A stretch of DNA of 64,000 nt from Pseudomonas sp. MPC6 (GTDB lineage: Bacteria; Pseudomonadota; Gammaproteobacteria; Pseudomonadales; Pseudomonadaceae): positions 4,057,001-4,121,000 of the forward strand of contig NZ_CP034783.1 in assembly GCF_006094435.1 (NCBI RefSeq), in the 5' to 3' direction. The position numbers and the translations under genes were made by a program. Every line of letters begins with the position of its first letter. Within the stretch, counting starts at the first letter, position 1. Shown here piece by piece: positions 8,801-17,039 of the stretch. The notes beneath the pieces were generated by a model. That model was not told the origin of the DNA. It was given only the letters and a program-made list of their open reading frames with translations, and searched no databases.

Positions 8801-9010
8801 GCGCAATGGTATCGCCTGGATCGTGATGCTCAGGAAGGCAGGGCCCAGACGCTGGCCCGATTGTTCCAGACTCCGTCCTTCGTATGGCGGGTGCTCACTG
8901 GCAGTACAGATTCAACGATTGTTCTTTGCAGGAGAGGGCCAGGTTGGCCCACTCCCTTTGAGTCACAATAAATAAATCGTTTTGAAATCAGCTCGTCCGA
9001 ACTGTCAGGC

Positions 9011-10594
9011 CTAACGCTGCGCTGACTTGAGTTGGCTGCGCACCTGGACCAGGCCGCGGGTGGTCCCTACATAGAGCGAGCCGTCAGGGCCGATCGACAT
9101 CGAGGCCCAGTTATTGTCAAAGACCTTGCCTCGTCCTGTAGGGATCTTGATGACCTGTTTGCCCGTACGGAAATCGAGGCCGACGACCGACCAGTCCTGG
9201 GTGCCTTGGGGGCCTTGGTCAAAACTGTAGTAATAGGCGATGCCGTTACTTGCGGACAGCTTGGCAACCGACGAAGGCGCCTTGAGCGGCGATGTCCAGA
9301 CCGTGTCGCAGCCGCTTTCGTCTGCACGGATGTCGACCCTGACCACGCCACCGGTAATCGCGTCCCAATCCTTTTGCGTATGAGCGCTTTTGTATCCCGA
9401 ATTGTTTTCGAGCAGGATCGAATGCCCCCAACCGATCATCGAGTTGTCGGTGGCGCTGTTGCCGGCGGTGAACACGGGAACCCGGCAGATTTCGCGCTGC
9501 TCACCGGGCTTCAGATCACCACGGCGTAATACGACGATGTTGATGCGCGGATTGGCGTTGTCGGCGAAAGTGATGTAGCGCTCACCGAGCAGCGTCGGGG
9601 TGGTCCCGCTACCCTGGTTGATCGTGCCGACCTTGCGCTCGTCACCCCGGTCATAGGTGTGCCGCCACAGTTGCCGCGGCATACCGTCCTGGTCTGCGGC
9701 AAAGGCATATTGCGCATGGTCGGAGAGTACATAGACGGCGCGGCTATCCATCGCGACGGCGTTCTGGATTTCTTCGTCCGGCAGGCGCAGTTGCTGGACC
9801 TGCCCAGTCTCGGGATTGAGCGTCCCCACGCGACCAAAGCGCGTGAGCCACCAGTAATGCCCCTTGGTGTCGGGCATGACGGTGGTGATCATGTCGCAGG
9901 CGCCGGACGGGAACCAGTTGTCGTAGTTCTGGCAGTCGTGTGGGACATGAGGTCGCATGTCCCATTCCTTCTCGACGACGAAGCGCCACTGGCCACCTTC
10001 CTCATGCAGGGCAATGCGCTGGATCATCTGACGGCTGTCGCCGAGAACAATACGATCCTGATTATCGAGGAACAGGTAGGCGCCGCCCGAGGAGTCATTC
10101 ATCATCAGGCTCATGTCGCGATGGATCAGCGCCTGGAATGAACTTGGGCGCAGAGGCAAATCGTAATAAGCCAGGGCCTTGAGCGTGGTCGGATCAATCA
10201 GGACGATGCGAAAGCCGGTGAGCCCGCCGCACATCGAGATGATCTTGCCGTCGCTGCGGTACACATAAGTCGCGCACTGGCGCGGCAGCCAATTACCTCC
10301 CTGTCGCGTACGGACTTCGAGGGCCGTACCCATCGGCCCACTGGCTGGATGGGTATCTGACTGAAAGCCGTCGCCATGCATCGTGCCTTGCCCGAGCGGC
10401 GCAAGATAAGGGTGAGCTTCTACCGCACCCGGAACCGACGCTGGCTTGAAGCTGTTATCCCATTGGATGGCAGCGGAGGATTGGCCCTCGATAGGGACTG
10501 CTTCCATTCGCTCGCGGCTGGCGATTGGCAAGAGTGCAAAGGGCAATGCAAGGATGGCCGCCGCAGCCGGGGTTATGATCCAGCGTTTTTTCAT
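9011..10594 (-). CDS. secreted beta-propeller-like protein of unknown function
   Basis: 527 aa. The N-terminus MKKRWIITPAAAAILALPFALLPIAS is a signal peptide or membrane anchor. The body has repeated strand units resembling PQQ/YVTN-type propellers, such as GRVGTLNPETGQVQQLRL, GVVRVDI and GLDFRTGKQVIKIPTGRGKVFDN, ending SIGPDGSLYVGTTRGLVQV. Several Cys residues (CATY, SMCGG, HDCQNYDNWFPSGACD, EICR, SGCDTVW) suggest periplasmic disulfides. I do not recognise a named family. It is downstream of the secreted MBL protein at 10719-12200 on the same strand, with a long hairpin between them, so both may depend on the operator at 12332. A periplasmic binding or dehydrogenase-like role in substrate capture is only a guess. 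Confidence 0.7.
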   Translation of the reverse strand: MKKRWIITPAAAAILALPFALLPIASRERMEAVPIEGQSSAAIQWDNSFKPASVPGAVEAHPYLAPLGQGTMHGDGFQSDTHPASGPMGTALEVRTRQGGNWLPRQCATYVYRSDGKIISMCGGLTGFRIVLIDPTTLKALAYYDLPLRPSSFQALIHRDMSLMMNDSSGGAYLFLDNQDRIVLGDSRQMIQRIALHEEGGQWRFVVEKEWDMRPHVPHDCQNYDNWFPSGACDMITTVMPDTKGHYWWLTRFGRVGTLNPETGQVQQLRLPDEEIQNAVAMDSRAVYVLSDHAQYAFAADQDGMPRQLWRHTYDRGDERKVGTINQGSGTTPTLLGERYITFADNANPRINIVVLRRGDLKPGEQREICRVPVFTAGNSATDNSMIGWGHSILLENNSGYKSAHTQKDWDAITGGVVRVDIRADESGCDTVWTSPLKAPSSVAKLSASNGIAYYYSFDQGPQGTQDWSVVGLDFRTGKQVIKIPTGRGKVFDNNWASMSIGPDGSLYVGTTRGLVQVRSQLKSAQR

Positions 10595-10623
10595 TATTAT
10601 TTTCGCTCACGTAACAATTGGAG

Positions 10624-10685
10624 GGGCTGCCAAAAAAAGAGCCAGCACCGACTGGCAATTCTGTCAGGTGGTTTTTGGCCAGCCC
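10624..10685. repeat. long interrupted hairpin between secreted MBL and propeller genes
   Basis: GGGCTGCCAAAAA (10624-10636) pairs with TTTTTGG-C-CAGCCC (10672-10685). An inner GCCAG/CTGGC stem lies inside. It is in the 124-bp gap between two co-directional genes and could attenuate transcription or stabilise the upstream message. Confidence 0.5.
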
Positions 10686-10718
10686 TACGTGGTGTATCAG
10701 TGTTTAAACCGAAGTGTG

Positions 10719-12200
10719 TTAGTGGGAGGCGGTGTCAAGGCTTGGTTGTTTATCCAGATGCTTAAGGCGTTGTTTAAGGTTGAGCATGTGTTCCAGATAA
10801 ACAGTCAACTCTTGAGTGGGGATGCCGGGTGCAATGCGTTTGGAGTATGCATCCAGGGACACCTGCAGGACGTCTTTATTGTCCGGGGCCGCAAAGTAAG
10901 CCATGTCTGCGAGCTTGCACGCCAAGGCCGGATTAGTCTCCTGCAGTGCTCGAATGCGTGTGGTCACCTTATCGATCCCGCCGCTCAGTTCGACCATTTC
11001 ACTGCCAAAGGCCGATAGTGGGGCTGGGGCCCAATCCGAAGGCACGCCATTCCACCAGCCGCCGTCTTCTTTCAAGACCATTTTTGCAACGTCTTGAAAA
11101 CGGTTGTAGGTTTCCGCCATGTCCGTGCGCCCTTGCAGCTTTTCAGGCAGCTTGACGGAAGCCACGATTTCATCGGGACGTTTATCTGCATTCAGTCCGT
11201 CGGCCACTTGGGTGACAGCCGAATCCAACATGTCGGCAGCGGCCAGTAACTTGTCTTGAGCTTCAGCGGCAGAGATCATTGCCGCGCCGTGCATCGGTAA
11301 TACCCATTCCGGCCTGGCGGCGGCCATATCGCGTAATGCCTGTGCCCACTCGGCCACATGGCGCTGACGGCGCTTGCCATTGCCGGCATTGAGCAGGAAG
11401 GGTTGCCAATAGTCGGCGCTGACCACCACTTTGCGTGAAGGCACGCTCACCCATAGTTGATCGGCAGACTCCCCGCGGGCCTGGGTCAATATGAAGTCTT
11501 CACCGCCAATGCTCAGGGTTTTGGTTCCGTGGAATGTTTCAGTGGGCAGGATGGTGTCTTCCATGCGCCGTGGAACATCCCGCGGGTCCTGGTTGTTAAG
11601 GCGGACGATGGAAAAATTGACCAGTTTGGTGTCAATCGCCAATTCGGAAAGATAAGTGTCAGTGGAAATGATGCGCGGCTTTTCCCCGGCCGCGAGTAGC
11701 GCCCAGGCACCAAACGCATGGTCGGCATGGTGATGGGTAATAATAATGGTGTTAACGGGTTTATTGCTGATCTTGCGCAGTGCTTCAACCAGGGCCGGGC
11801 CAGCCGGTGCATAACCGGTATCGACCAGAACCAGCCCCTCGGTTGTTTCGAATACCGCGACATTGACAAAGGGAAAACGCAATAACCAGGTCCCCTTGCC
11901 CTGTTGCTCAATAGTCAGCATCGAGCGCGCATCGTCGATCGCGGCCTGGTTGGTTCTACTGTACATATGATTGGCAATAGCCGCGGACACAGGGCCGCCA
12001 AACCCGGCATTTGGATTGGATCGCAGGGTGTTCAATACGTTGGGATATTGCTTCATGAGTTCGGTGCGCAACTCAAACCGTTCAACGGCTTTAGGATCTG
12101 GCGTTGCGGCGGAGGTCGGCACTTGAGTCGCGGCGTTCAGCCCCCCCACGACAAAAGTCAGTCCCATTGAAAGTAGTGCTTTTTTATAATTGTTATGCAT
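10719..12200 (-). CDS. secreted metallo-beta-lactamase-fold hydrolase, alkylsulfatase-like
   Basis: 493 aa. Start set at ATG 12200, which gives a clean signal peptide (NNYKKALLSMGLTFVVGGLNAA). The MBL metal motif THHHADHAFG is near residue 160, followed by a long insertion and LPMHGAAM. The later segment WWNGVPSDWAPAPLSAFGSEMV matches the alkyl-sulfatase dimerisation region of SdsA1/BDS1-like enzymes. Such enzymes cleave sulfate esters in the periplasm. Sulfated steroids or bile acids would be logical substrates here but this is inference. The canonical alkylsulfatase THxHxDHxGG motif is altered (A-F-G). The gene is the head of a two-gene minus-strand unit, with an operator dyad about 130 bp upstream. 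Confidence 0.8.
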   Translation of the reverse strand: MHNNYKKALLSMGLTFVVGGLNAATQVPTSAATPDPKAVERFELRTELMKQYPNVLNTLRSNPNAGFGGPVSAAIANHMYSRTNQAAIDDARSMLTIEQQGKGTWLLRFPFVNVAVFETTEGLVLVDTGYAPAGPALVEALRKISNKPVNTIIITHHHADHAFGAWALLAAGEKPRIISTDTYLSELAIDTKLVNFSIVRLNNQDPRDVPRRMEDTILPTETFHGTKTLSIGGEDFILTQARGESADQLWVSVPSRKVVVSADYWQPFLLNAGNGKRRQRHVAEWAQALRDMAAARPEWVLPMHGAAMISAAEAQDKLLAAADMLDSAVTQVADGLNADKRPDEIVASVKLPEKLQGRTDMAETYNRFQDVAKMVLKEDGGWWNGVPSDWAPAPLSAFGSEMVELSGGIDKVTTRIRALQETNPALACKLADMAYFAAPDNKDVLQVSLDAYSKRIAPGIPTQELTVYLEHMLNLKQRLKHLDKQPSLDTASH

Positions 12201-12331
12201 GTTTATAAATAACCTTTGGTTGGTGAAGGCAATCAAAAACGGCTGGAGCTCATGGCTTGCAGATACAGACGTTGCACTGGCGATACGACAGTGGGTTTGG
12301 GCTTTAATATAGTCAGTTGAGGGTGGTCAGC

Positions 12332-12348
12332 ATCGTCTATTGGGACTA
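12332..12348 (-). promoter_or_regulatory. putative operator C upstream of secreted MBL gene
   Basis: Reads TAGTCCCAATAGACGAT on the minus strand: TAGTC and GACGAT kept exactly, with a different 6-nt centre from the other sites. The rest of the gap 12201-12508 holds only the terminator at 12449. Confidence 0.6.
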
Positions 12349-12448
12349 AGTGTTTTGCGCGCAAAGTTTCATCGCCCGCCAGGATCTGATGCATGGCAAA
12401 AGCCACCTGGACCGTTCTTGTTTCTGTATTTCCAGGAATTACGTGAAC

Positions 12449-12482
12449 AAAAAAGGCCTCGCCGTTATCCGGCGAGGCCTTT
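12449..12482 (-). terminator. intrinsic terminator of the DUF1329 gene
   Basis: AAAGGCCTCGCCG and CGGCGAGGCCTTT form a perfect 13-bp stem with a 4-nt loop. On the minus strand it is followed by a T-run (complement of the A-tract at 12449-12454), 27 bp after the DUF1329 stop. It insulates the MBL/propeller unit from DUF1329 transcription. Confidence 0.9.
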
Positions 12483-12508
12483 ACTTGTAGCGGGGTGTTG
12501 CTAAGGCA

Positions 12509-13891
12509 TTAGCGCCCTATCGCACGTGCCGCATCCGCGGTGTACTGGTCCTTGGTGAACTTGCCTTCGTTGAGGATCGGGCCCTTCTTCGACTCGTTGG
12601 TCATGCCGTAGCCTGTGTACTGGCCGGAGTTCAGGTCCATGAAGAACTGAGAACCGGCCTGCCAGCTGCTCATGTCAGGGTGGTAGTAGTAGTTGACCAT
12701 GGCGTGTTTCCACAGCTGCCCACGGGCATCGTAGTTGTCGGCCATGACCGAATGCCAGGTGTCTTCGTCAATGAACAACACCCGCTTGCCATAGACATGG
12801 CGATAGCCTTCCTTCAAGTCGGCCTCCAGCACCCACACGCGACGCAACTCATAACGCATAAAGTCAGGGTTGGGATGGTTGGGCGTCAGGATGTCGGCGT
12901 ATTTGACGGTCGCAGCGTTGGGTTTGAACGCGTTGGCCGGGATGTAGATCTCGCGCTTGCCGATCAGTTTCCAGTTGTAGCGCTCTGGTGAACCGTTGAA
13001 CAAGCGGTCTTCGTCAATGGTCATGGTGCCGTTGGTGCCGATCATCGGCTGATCGAAACCGTAACCCGGCAGTTGCCGTACGCGTCGGGTCGACGGGCTG
13101 TAGCTCCAGGCCTGACGCCCCTCGGTGGCGAAGTTGTAGGGTTCATGGGAAATGCTGATGGTGCCGTTGTCGCGGGCCGGTTTGAGGGTCATGTTGTTGC
13201 TCATGGCCGAAATCTTGTCTTCGGTCCTGACGTCTTCTGTCGGTGAGTTGCCAATTCCCATGTTACGTGCGTAGGCACGCCCCCAGCCAATACTGCCGTT
13301 GGGCAGGACCGAGGCCAGGTCGGTGGTTTTTTCCTCGGTGTAGGCACGTGCCGGCACTAGCTGATTCCACAACACTTCCATGCCGTTTTTGGGGATTGGG
13401 AACGGCAACTGGCCGATCCCGGTGAAACCTCCACCGTCGTTCACCAGCTTGGCATGCTGGGCATTATCCACCGCGCGGCGGCAGACATAATCGGGGTAGC
13501 GGAAATCCCGGTGACCTGGATAGATGTTCATCTTGTAGGTGGTTGGATATTTCTTCAGCAGGGCCTTCTGCCCTTCGGTCAGGTGCGACTCATACTGGCT
13601 CATGTTCTGCGCGGTAATCACCAGGGTTGGCTTTTCGGCAGCGTAAGGGTCAACCGGGTGGTCGCCAGAGAACTTCACATGATTCCAGCCTGGCACTTCA
13701 CCCAGGTATTTGCCGGTGTACGGCGGAATGGTGCCCTCGGCGTTGCCGGCTTGCTCGGCGCCGACACAGGTCAGCTCCTTGCCCAGTTTGGCGGCTTCCT
13801 GAGGTGACACCGCGGCGTGCGCAGCACCCATCAGCCCGCTATTGGCTGTGACTGCGACCGCGAGCATGAGACCTGTTCTTGTTATTTTCAT
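12509..13891 (-). CDS. DUF1329 family periplasmic/outer-membrane-associated protein
   Basis: 460 aa with signal peptide MKITRTGLMLAVAVTANSGL ending AHAA. It has the family's usual length. Recognisable DUF1329 (LolB-like fold) stretches include the N-terminal SPQEAAKLGKELTCVGAE, AWSYSPSTRRVRQLPGYGFD, and the C-terminal LPNxxDL-equivalent ending TKDQYTADAARAIGR. DUF1329 genes co-occur with DUF1302 and hydrophobic-compound catabolism; the partner here is at 936-2603. A role in carrying the hydrophobic substrate between the membranes is suggested by the fold and context. It has its own operator (13960) 68 nt before the start and its own terminator, so it is monocistronic and probably strongly expressed. 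Confidence 0.88.
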   Translation of the reverse strand: MKITRTGLMLAVAVTANSGLMGAAHAAVSPQEAAKLGKELTCVGAEQAGNAEGTIPPYTGKYLGEVPGWNHVKFSGDHPVDPYAAEKPTLVITAQNMSQYESHLTEGQKALLKKYPTTYKMNIYPGHRDFRYPDYVCRRAVDNAQHAKLVNDGGGFTGIGQLPFPIPKNGMEVLWNQLVPARAYTEEKTTDLASVLPNGSIGWGRAYARNMGIGNSPTEDVRTEDKISAMSNNMTLKPARDNGTISISHEPYNFATEGRQAWSYSPSTRRVRQLPGYGFDQPMIGTNGTMTIDEDRLFNGSPERYNWKLIGKREIYIPANAFKPNAATVKYADILTPNHPNPDFMRYELRRVWVLEADLKEGYRHVYGKRVLFIDEDTWHSVMADNYDARGQLWKHAMVNYYYHPDMSSWQAGSQFFMDLNSGQYTGYGMTNESKKGPILNEGKFTKDQYTADAARAIGR

Positions 13892-13959
13892 GTAATGCCT
13901 CCTACGCTGATAAGGCTTTGTTGGTATGGACCCATTGTTCGTGTTCTGCCGGCAGCAAC

Positions 13960-13976
13960 ATCGTCCGGAAAGACTA
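13960..13976 (-). promoter_or_regulatory. putative operator D upstream of DUF1329
   Basis: Reads TAGTCTTTCCGGACGAT towards the DUF1329 gene, 68 nt before its start. It lies in the 93-bp gap after the acyl-CoA synthetase stop, so DUF1329 likely has its own promoter. Confidence 0.6.
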
Positions 13977-13984
13977 AGCAGGCG

Positions 13985-15667
13985 TTATGCGCCCAATTTT
14001 TCTTGCAGTTGTGCCTTGAGCACCTTGCCGGTGGCATTGCGTGGCAAGGGCTCGAGTGCCCGATAGACCTGCGTCGGCACCTTGTAGGCGGCCAGGCGCT
14101 CGGCGATGAATGCGCAGACTTGCGCCTCCTGGGGCAGCGTCGATGCCTGGCCATGCACGGCCAGCCCCACCGTCTCACCCAGCAACGGGTCGGCGATGGC
14201 GAATGCCGCTGCCTCCAGAACGCCGGGCATATCGAGGATGCAGGTTTCGATTTCAGCCGCGGAAATCTTCTCGCCACCGCGGTTGATCAACTCCTTGACC
14301 CGCCCGGTGATGCTGAGGAAGCCCTCGTCGTCGAGATAGCCGATATCGCCGGTGTCGAGCCAACCGTCGCGCAGGCTTTGCGCAGTGGCCTCGGGCAGAT
14401 TCCAGTAGGCGCTCATCAGGGTCGGCGAGCGCAGCCAGATCACCCCGCGGGTGTTCGCCAACTGCGGCTGGTCAGGGCTGTCACCGATGCGAATATCGAC
14501 GATCGGCAGCGCCCAGCCCGCCGTTGCCGGCTTGTACACAAACTGATCGCCACCAATCGCCGCGCCAATGCCGTTGCTTTCGGTCAGGCCGTAGCCGGCG
14601 CCGCCAATGGCGTCAGGCTTGAGCTTGAGCATGTTGTCGAGCACCATGGCGGACGAAGCGCCACCGCCCAACCCCAAGCCAAACAGACTGGCGGTGTGCT
14701 CACTGCCAAAGCGCGGCGAAGCGAGCAGTTGCTGCATCATCACCGGTGCCCCGTTGAACTGGGTGCAGCGCTCATCGCGGATCAGGTCGATGGCGTGTTC
14801 GACATCCCACTTGTACATCAGCATCAAGCGCCGACCGCCGCGCAATGCCGACAGGAACTGCGCATGCAAGCCGCTGACATGGAACAGCGGAACCGCCGCC
14901 AGCGTAGTTGGCGCAAAGCCGCTGTTGATCACCACGCCGATGCGTTCCGGCGAACTCATGGCGCAAAACGCGCCCTGGAAATCCAGTGCGAACAGCGCCT
15001 GGCAGATGGCCCGGTGAGTGGACACTGCGCCCTTGGCGCGACTGGTGGTGCCGGAGGTGTAGAGGATCATTGCCGGCGCGTCGGGATCGATTTCCAGCGC
15101 AGGCAACGGTGATGCCGGGGCGCTGATCAAGTCTTCGAAACGCAGGCAATACTCGGGCAACGTTCCTTCCTGGCTCCCGACGACAATCGTGGCGTGCTGC
15201 TCACGGGCCAGATCTGCGCGCAGGGTATCGAGGCGCGCTTCGTCGCACAGCAACAGGCGCGAACCGCTGTCCTGCAACGCGTACTGCAACTCGTCGCGCA
15301 GCCCCCAGCTGTTGAGCGGTACACACACCGCGCCACAGCGCAGGATCGCGGCGAAGGCCACCAGCCACGCCGGCTGGTTGCGCATGGCAATCGCCACCCG
15401 TTCGCCCGGTTGCAGGCCAAAACGAGCGACCATCTGCTCGGCGAGGCGGTCAACCTGGTCATAGTACTGATTGAAGGTCAGGCGCTGCGCCTGCCAGACC
15501 AGGAACTCACGGTCGCCGTGCACACGACCGGCGTCGAGCACCTGCAGCAGGTCGTGCGCAGCGTGACGGAAATAGCGTGGCGCGCCGTCATCGGGCGTCA
15601 CCACTTCAAACGGCGCACCGGGGGCGATCAATTGTCGCCACGCGGTTTGCCAGCGTTCAATGCTCAT
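13985..15667 (-). CDS. acyl-CoA synthetase (medium-chain/FadD3-like ANL ligase)
   Basis: 560 aa. Start at ATG 15667 with GGAGA 8 nt upstream; the longer frame to 15778 runs into a REP element. P-loop LYTSGTTSRAKGAVSTH near residue 180, GYGLTESNG (A5) near 330, DGWLDTGDIGYLDDEGFLSITGR (A7) near 420, RGGEKISAAEIE (A8) and the catalytic Lys in PRNATGKVLK at the C-terminus. All ANL catalytic motifs are intact. Compared with the FATP-type ligase at 3749-5602 it is a classical soluble FadD3/FadK-type enzyme. It could activate a later carboxylate, such as the acid made from the cleaved aldehyde, or ring-derived propanoates. It lies downstream of the acyl-CoA dehydrogenase operon, separated by a REP pair. 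Confidence 0.88.
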   Translation of the reverse strand: MSIERWQTAWRQLIAPGAPFEVVTPDDGAPRYFRHAAHDLLQVLDAGRVHGDREFLVWQAQRLTFNQYYDQVDRLAEQMVARFGLQPGERVAIAMRNQPAWLVAFAAILRCGAVCVPLNSWGLRDELQYALQDSGSRLLLCDEARLDTLRADLAREQHATIVVGSQEGTLPEYCLRFEDLISAPASPLPALEIDPDAPAMILYTSGTTSRAKGAVSTHRAICQALFALDFQGAFCAMSSPERIGVVINSGFAPTTLAAVPLFHVSGLHAQFLSALRGGRRLMLMYKWDVEHAIDLIRDERCTQFNGAPVMMQQLLASPRFGSEHTASLFGLGLGGGASSAMVLDNMLKLKPDAIGGAGYGLTESNGIGAAIGGDQFVYKPATAGWALPIVDIRIGDSPDQPQLANTRGVIWLRSPTLMSAYWNLPEATAQSLRDGWLDTGDIGYLDDEGFLSITGRVKELINRGGEKISAAEIETCILDMPGVLEAAAFAIADPLLGETVGLAVHGQASTLPQEAQVCAFIAERLAAYKVPTQVYRALEPLPRNATGKVLKAQLQEKLGA

Positions 15668-15741
15668 CTGTGTTTTCTCCAGAACAGCGAAAAGCCTGTG
15701 GGAGCGTGTCGCACGCACATGTTGAATACCCCGCCGCTCCT

Positions 15742-15846
15742 TGTGGGAGCGGGCTTGCCCGCGAAGGGGTCGGCACATTCAACATCTGCGTCGCTTAACA
15801 CTCCGTCTTCGTCGGAACGCCGCCCGGGGCAAGCCCGCTCCCACAG
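15742..15846. repeat. REP doublet (REPIN), GGGAGCGGGC type
   Basis: TGTGGGAGCGGGCTTGCCCG at 15742 and its inverted partner GGGGCAAGCCCGCTCCCACA ending at 15846. A degenerate further half (TGTGGGAGCGTGTCGCACGC) is at 15698. This is the common Pseudomonas extragenic palindrome, here in the gap between two same-strand genes, where it may trim or stabilise the mRNA. Confidence 0.85.
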
Positions 15847-15896
15847 AGGTCGGGTTACACCAGGGGACCTTGCGAGGGTTCAATCCCGCTGTTCGG

Positions 15897-17039
15897 TTAT
15901 GCGTGGGCCAAATAGCGTTCGCAATGGAAATCCCGGTCACCCAGGCAGCCCTGTGCAACGCGAACACGCTTGAGGTACAGGCCGACATCCAGCTCGTCGG
16001 TGACGCCAATGCCGCCGTGCATCTGCACCGCCTCGTTGGCAACCTTGATTGCCGTATCGCCGGCCTTCCATTTCGCCAGGCTGACCAGGCGAGCGCGTAC
16101 CCTGGCGTCGTGACTGGCGTCATCCAGGGTCGCCAGCGCGGCCATCAGGGCGCTGCGGCTCAGCGCCAGGTCGATGTACATCTGTGCGGCGCGATGTTGC
16201 AGGACCTGGAAGGTGCCAATCGGCGTGTCGAACTGCTGGCGGGTCTTGAGGTACTCCAGGGTGGTCTCGAACAGTTGCTCGGCCATCCCCAACAGCTCCG
16301 CGGCCAGGCAGGCGCGGCCCCGGTCCAGCGCGGTTTCCAGCGCCGTCCAGCCCTCGCCCGGGGTGCCCAGCAGCGCGTCGCTGCCCAATTGCACCTGATC
16401 CAGTTGCAGGCGTGCGCTGTTGCGCGAATCGATCAGCGCCAAGGCACTGACAGTCAAACCCCGGGTATCGGCGGGTACCAGGAACAGGCTGATGCCTTGC
16501 GTGTCGCCCGGCTGCCCGCAGGTGCGCGCCGCCACCACATAGGCATCGGCGCCGAGGCCGTCGACCACCCAGAATTTGTCGCCATGCAAGCGATAGCCCT
16601 GCCCTTCGGCTTTCGCCTCAAGGGCAATGCGGCTCGGGTCGTGGCGCGAGCGTTCGTCCACGGCCAGGGCCAGGCGCTGTTCGCCGCCGATCACCGCTTG
16701 CAACCAGTGCGTCTGTTGCGCCGAATTGCCCGCCAGATGCAACAGCGAACCGCCGAGCACTACACTGGATAACAGCGGCGAGGCCGACAGGTTGCGGCCC
16801 ATGGATTCAAAGATCGGCCCCAGGCCCTTGCAGCCGAAATCCAGGCCGCCGAAGTCTTCCGGGAACGGAATCGCACTCCAGCCCAGCTCGACCGCGTCGC
16901 GCCACAACGGCGCATCGAAGCCCAGGTCCACCGCGTCATCGCGCAGTCGACGCTGGGCGCTGACCGGGCTGCGGGCGGCGAGAAAGTCCCGCGCGCTGTC
17001 GGCCAGCAAACGCTGTTCATCGCTATAACGCAGGCTCAT
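15897..17039 (-). CDS. acyl-CoA dehydrogenase subunit, steroid-type (beta-like)
   Basis: 380 aa. N-terminal helical domain (SLRYSDEQRLLADSARDFLA), a middle beta-domain with GDKFWVVDGLGADAYVVAART and NSARLQLDQVQLG, and a C-terminal helical domain with TRQQFDTPIGTFQVLQHRAAQMYIDL and QMHGGIGVTDELDVGLYLKR. The usual C-terminal G-[TS]-x-E-I-Q FAD segment is absent and the protein stops soon after the HGGIG motif. This is typical of one partner of the alpha2beta2 acyl-CoA dehydrogenases of steroid side-chain degradation (ChsE/Scd type). It overlaps the next upstream gene by ATGA, and that gene has the missing tail, so the two probably form one heteromeric enzyme. Substrate inferred. Confidence 0.87.
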   Translation of the reverse strand: MSLRYSDEQRLLADSARDFLAARSPVSAQRRLRDDAVDLGFDAPLWRDAVELGWSAIPFPEDFGGLDFGCKGLGPIFESMGRNLSASPLLSSVVLGGSLLHLAGNSAQQTHWLQAVIGGEQRLALAVDERSRHDPSRIALEAKAEGQGYRLHGDKFWVVDGLGADAYVVAARTCGQPGDTQGISLFLVPADTRGLTVSALALIDSRNSARLQLDQVQLGSDALLGTPGEGWTALETALDRGRACLAAELLGMAEQLFETTLEYLKTRQQFDTPIGTFQVLQHRAAQMYIDLALSRSALMAALATLDDASHDARVRARLVSLAKWKAGDTAIKVANEAVQMHGGIGVTDELDVGLYLKRVRVAQGCLGDRDFHCERYLAHA

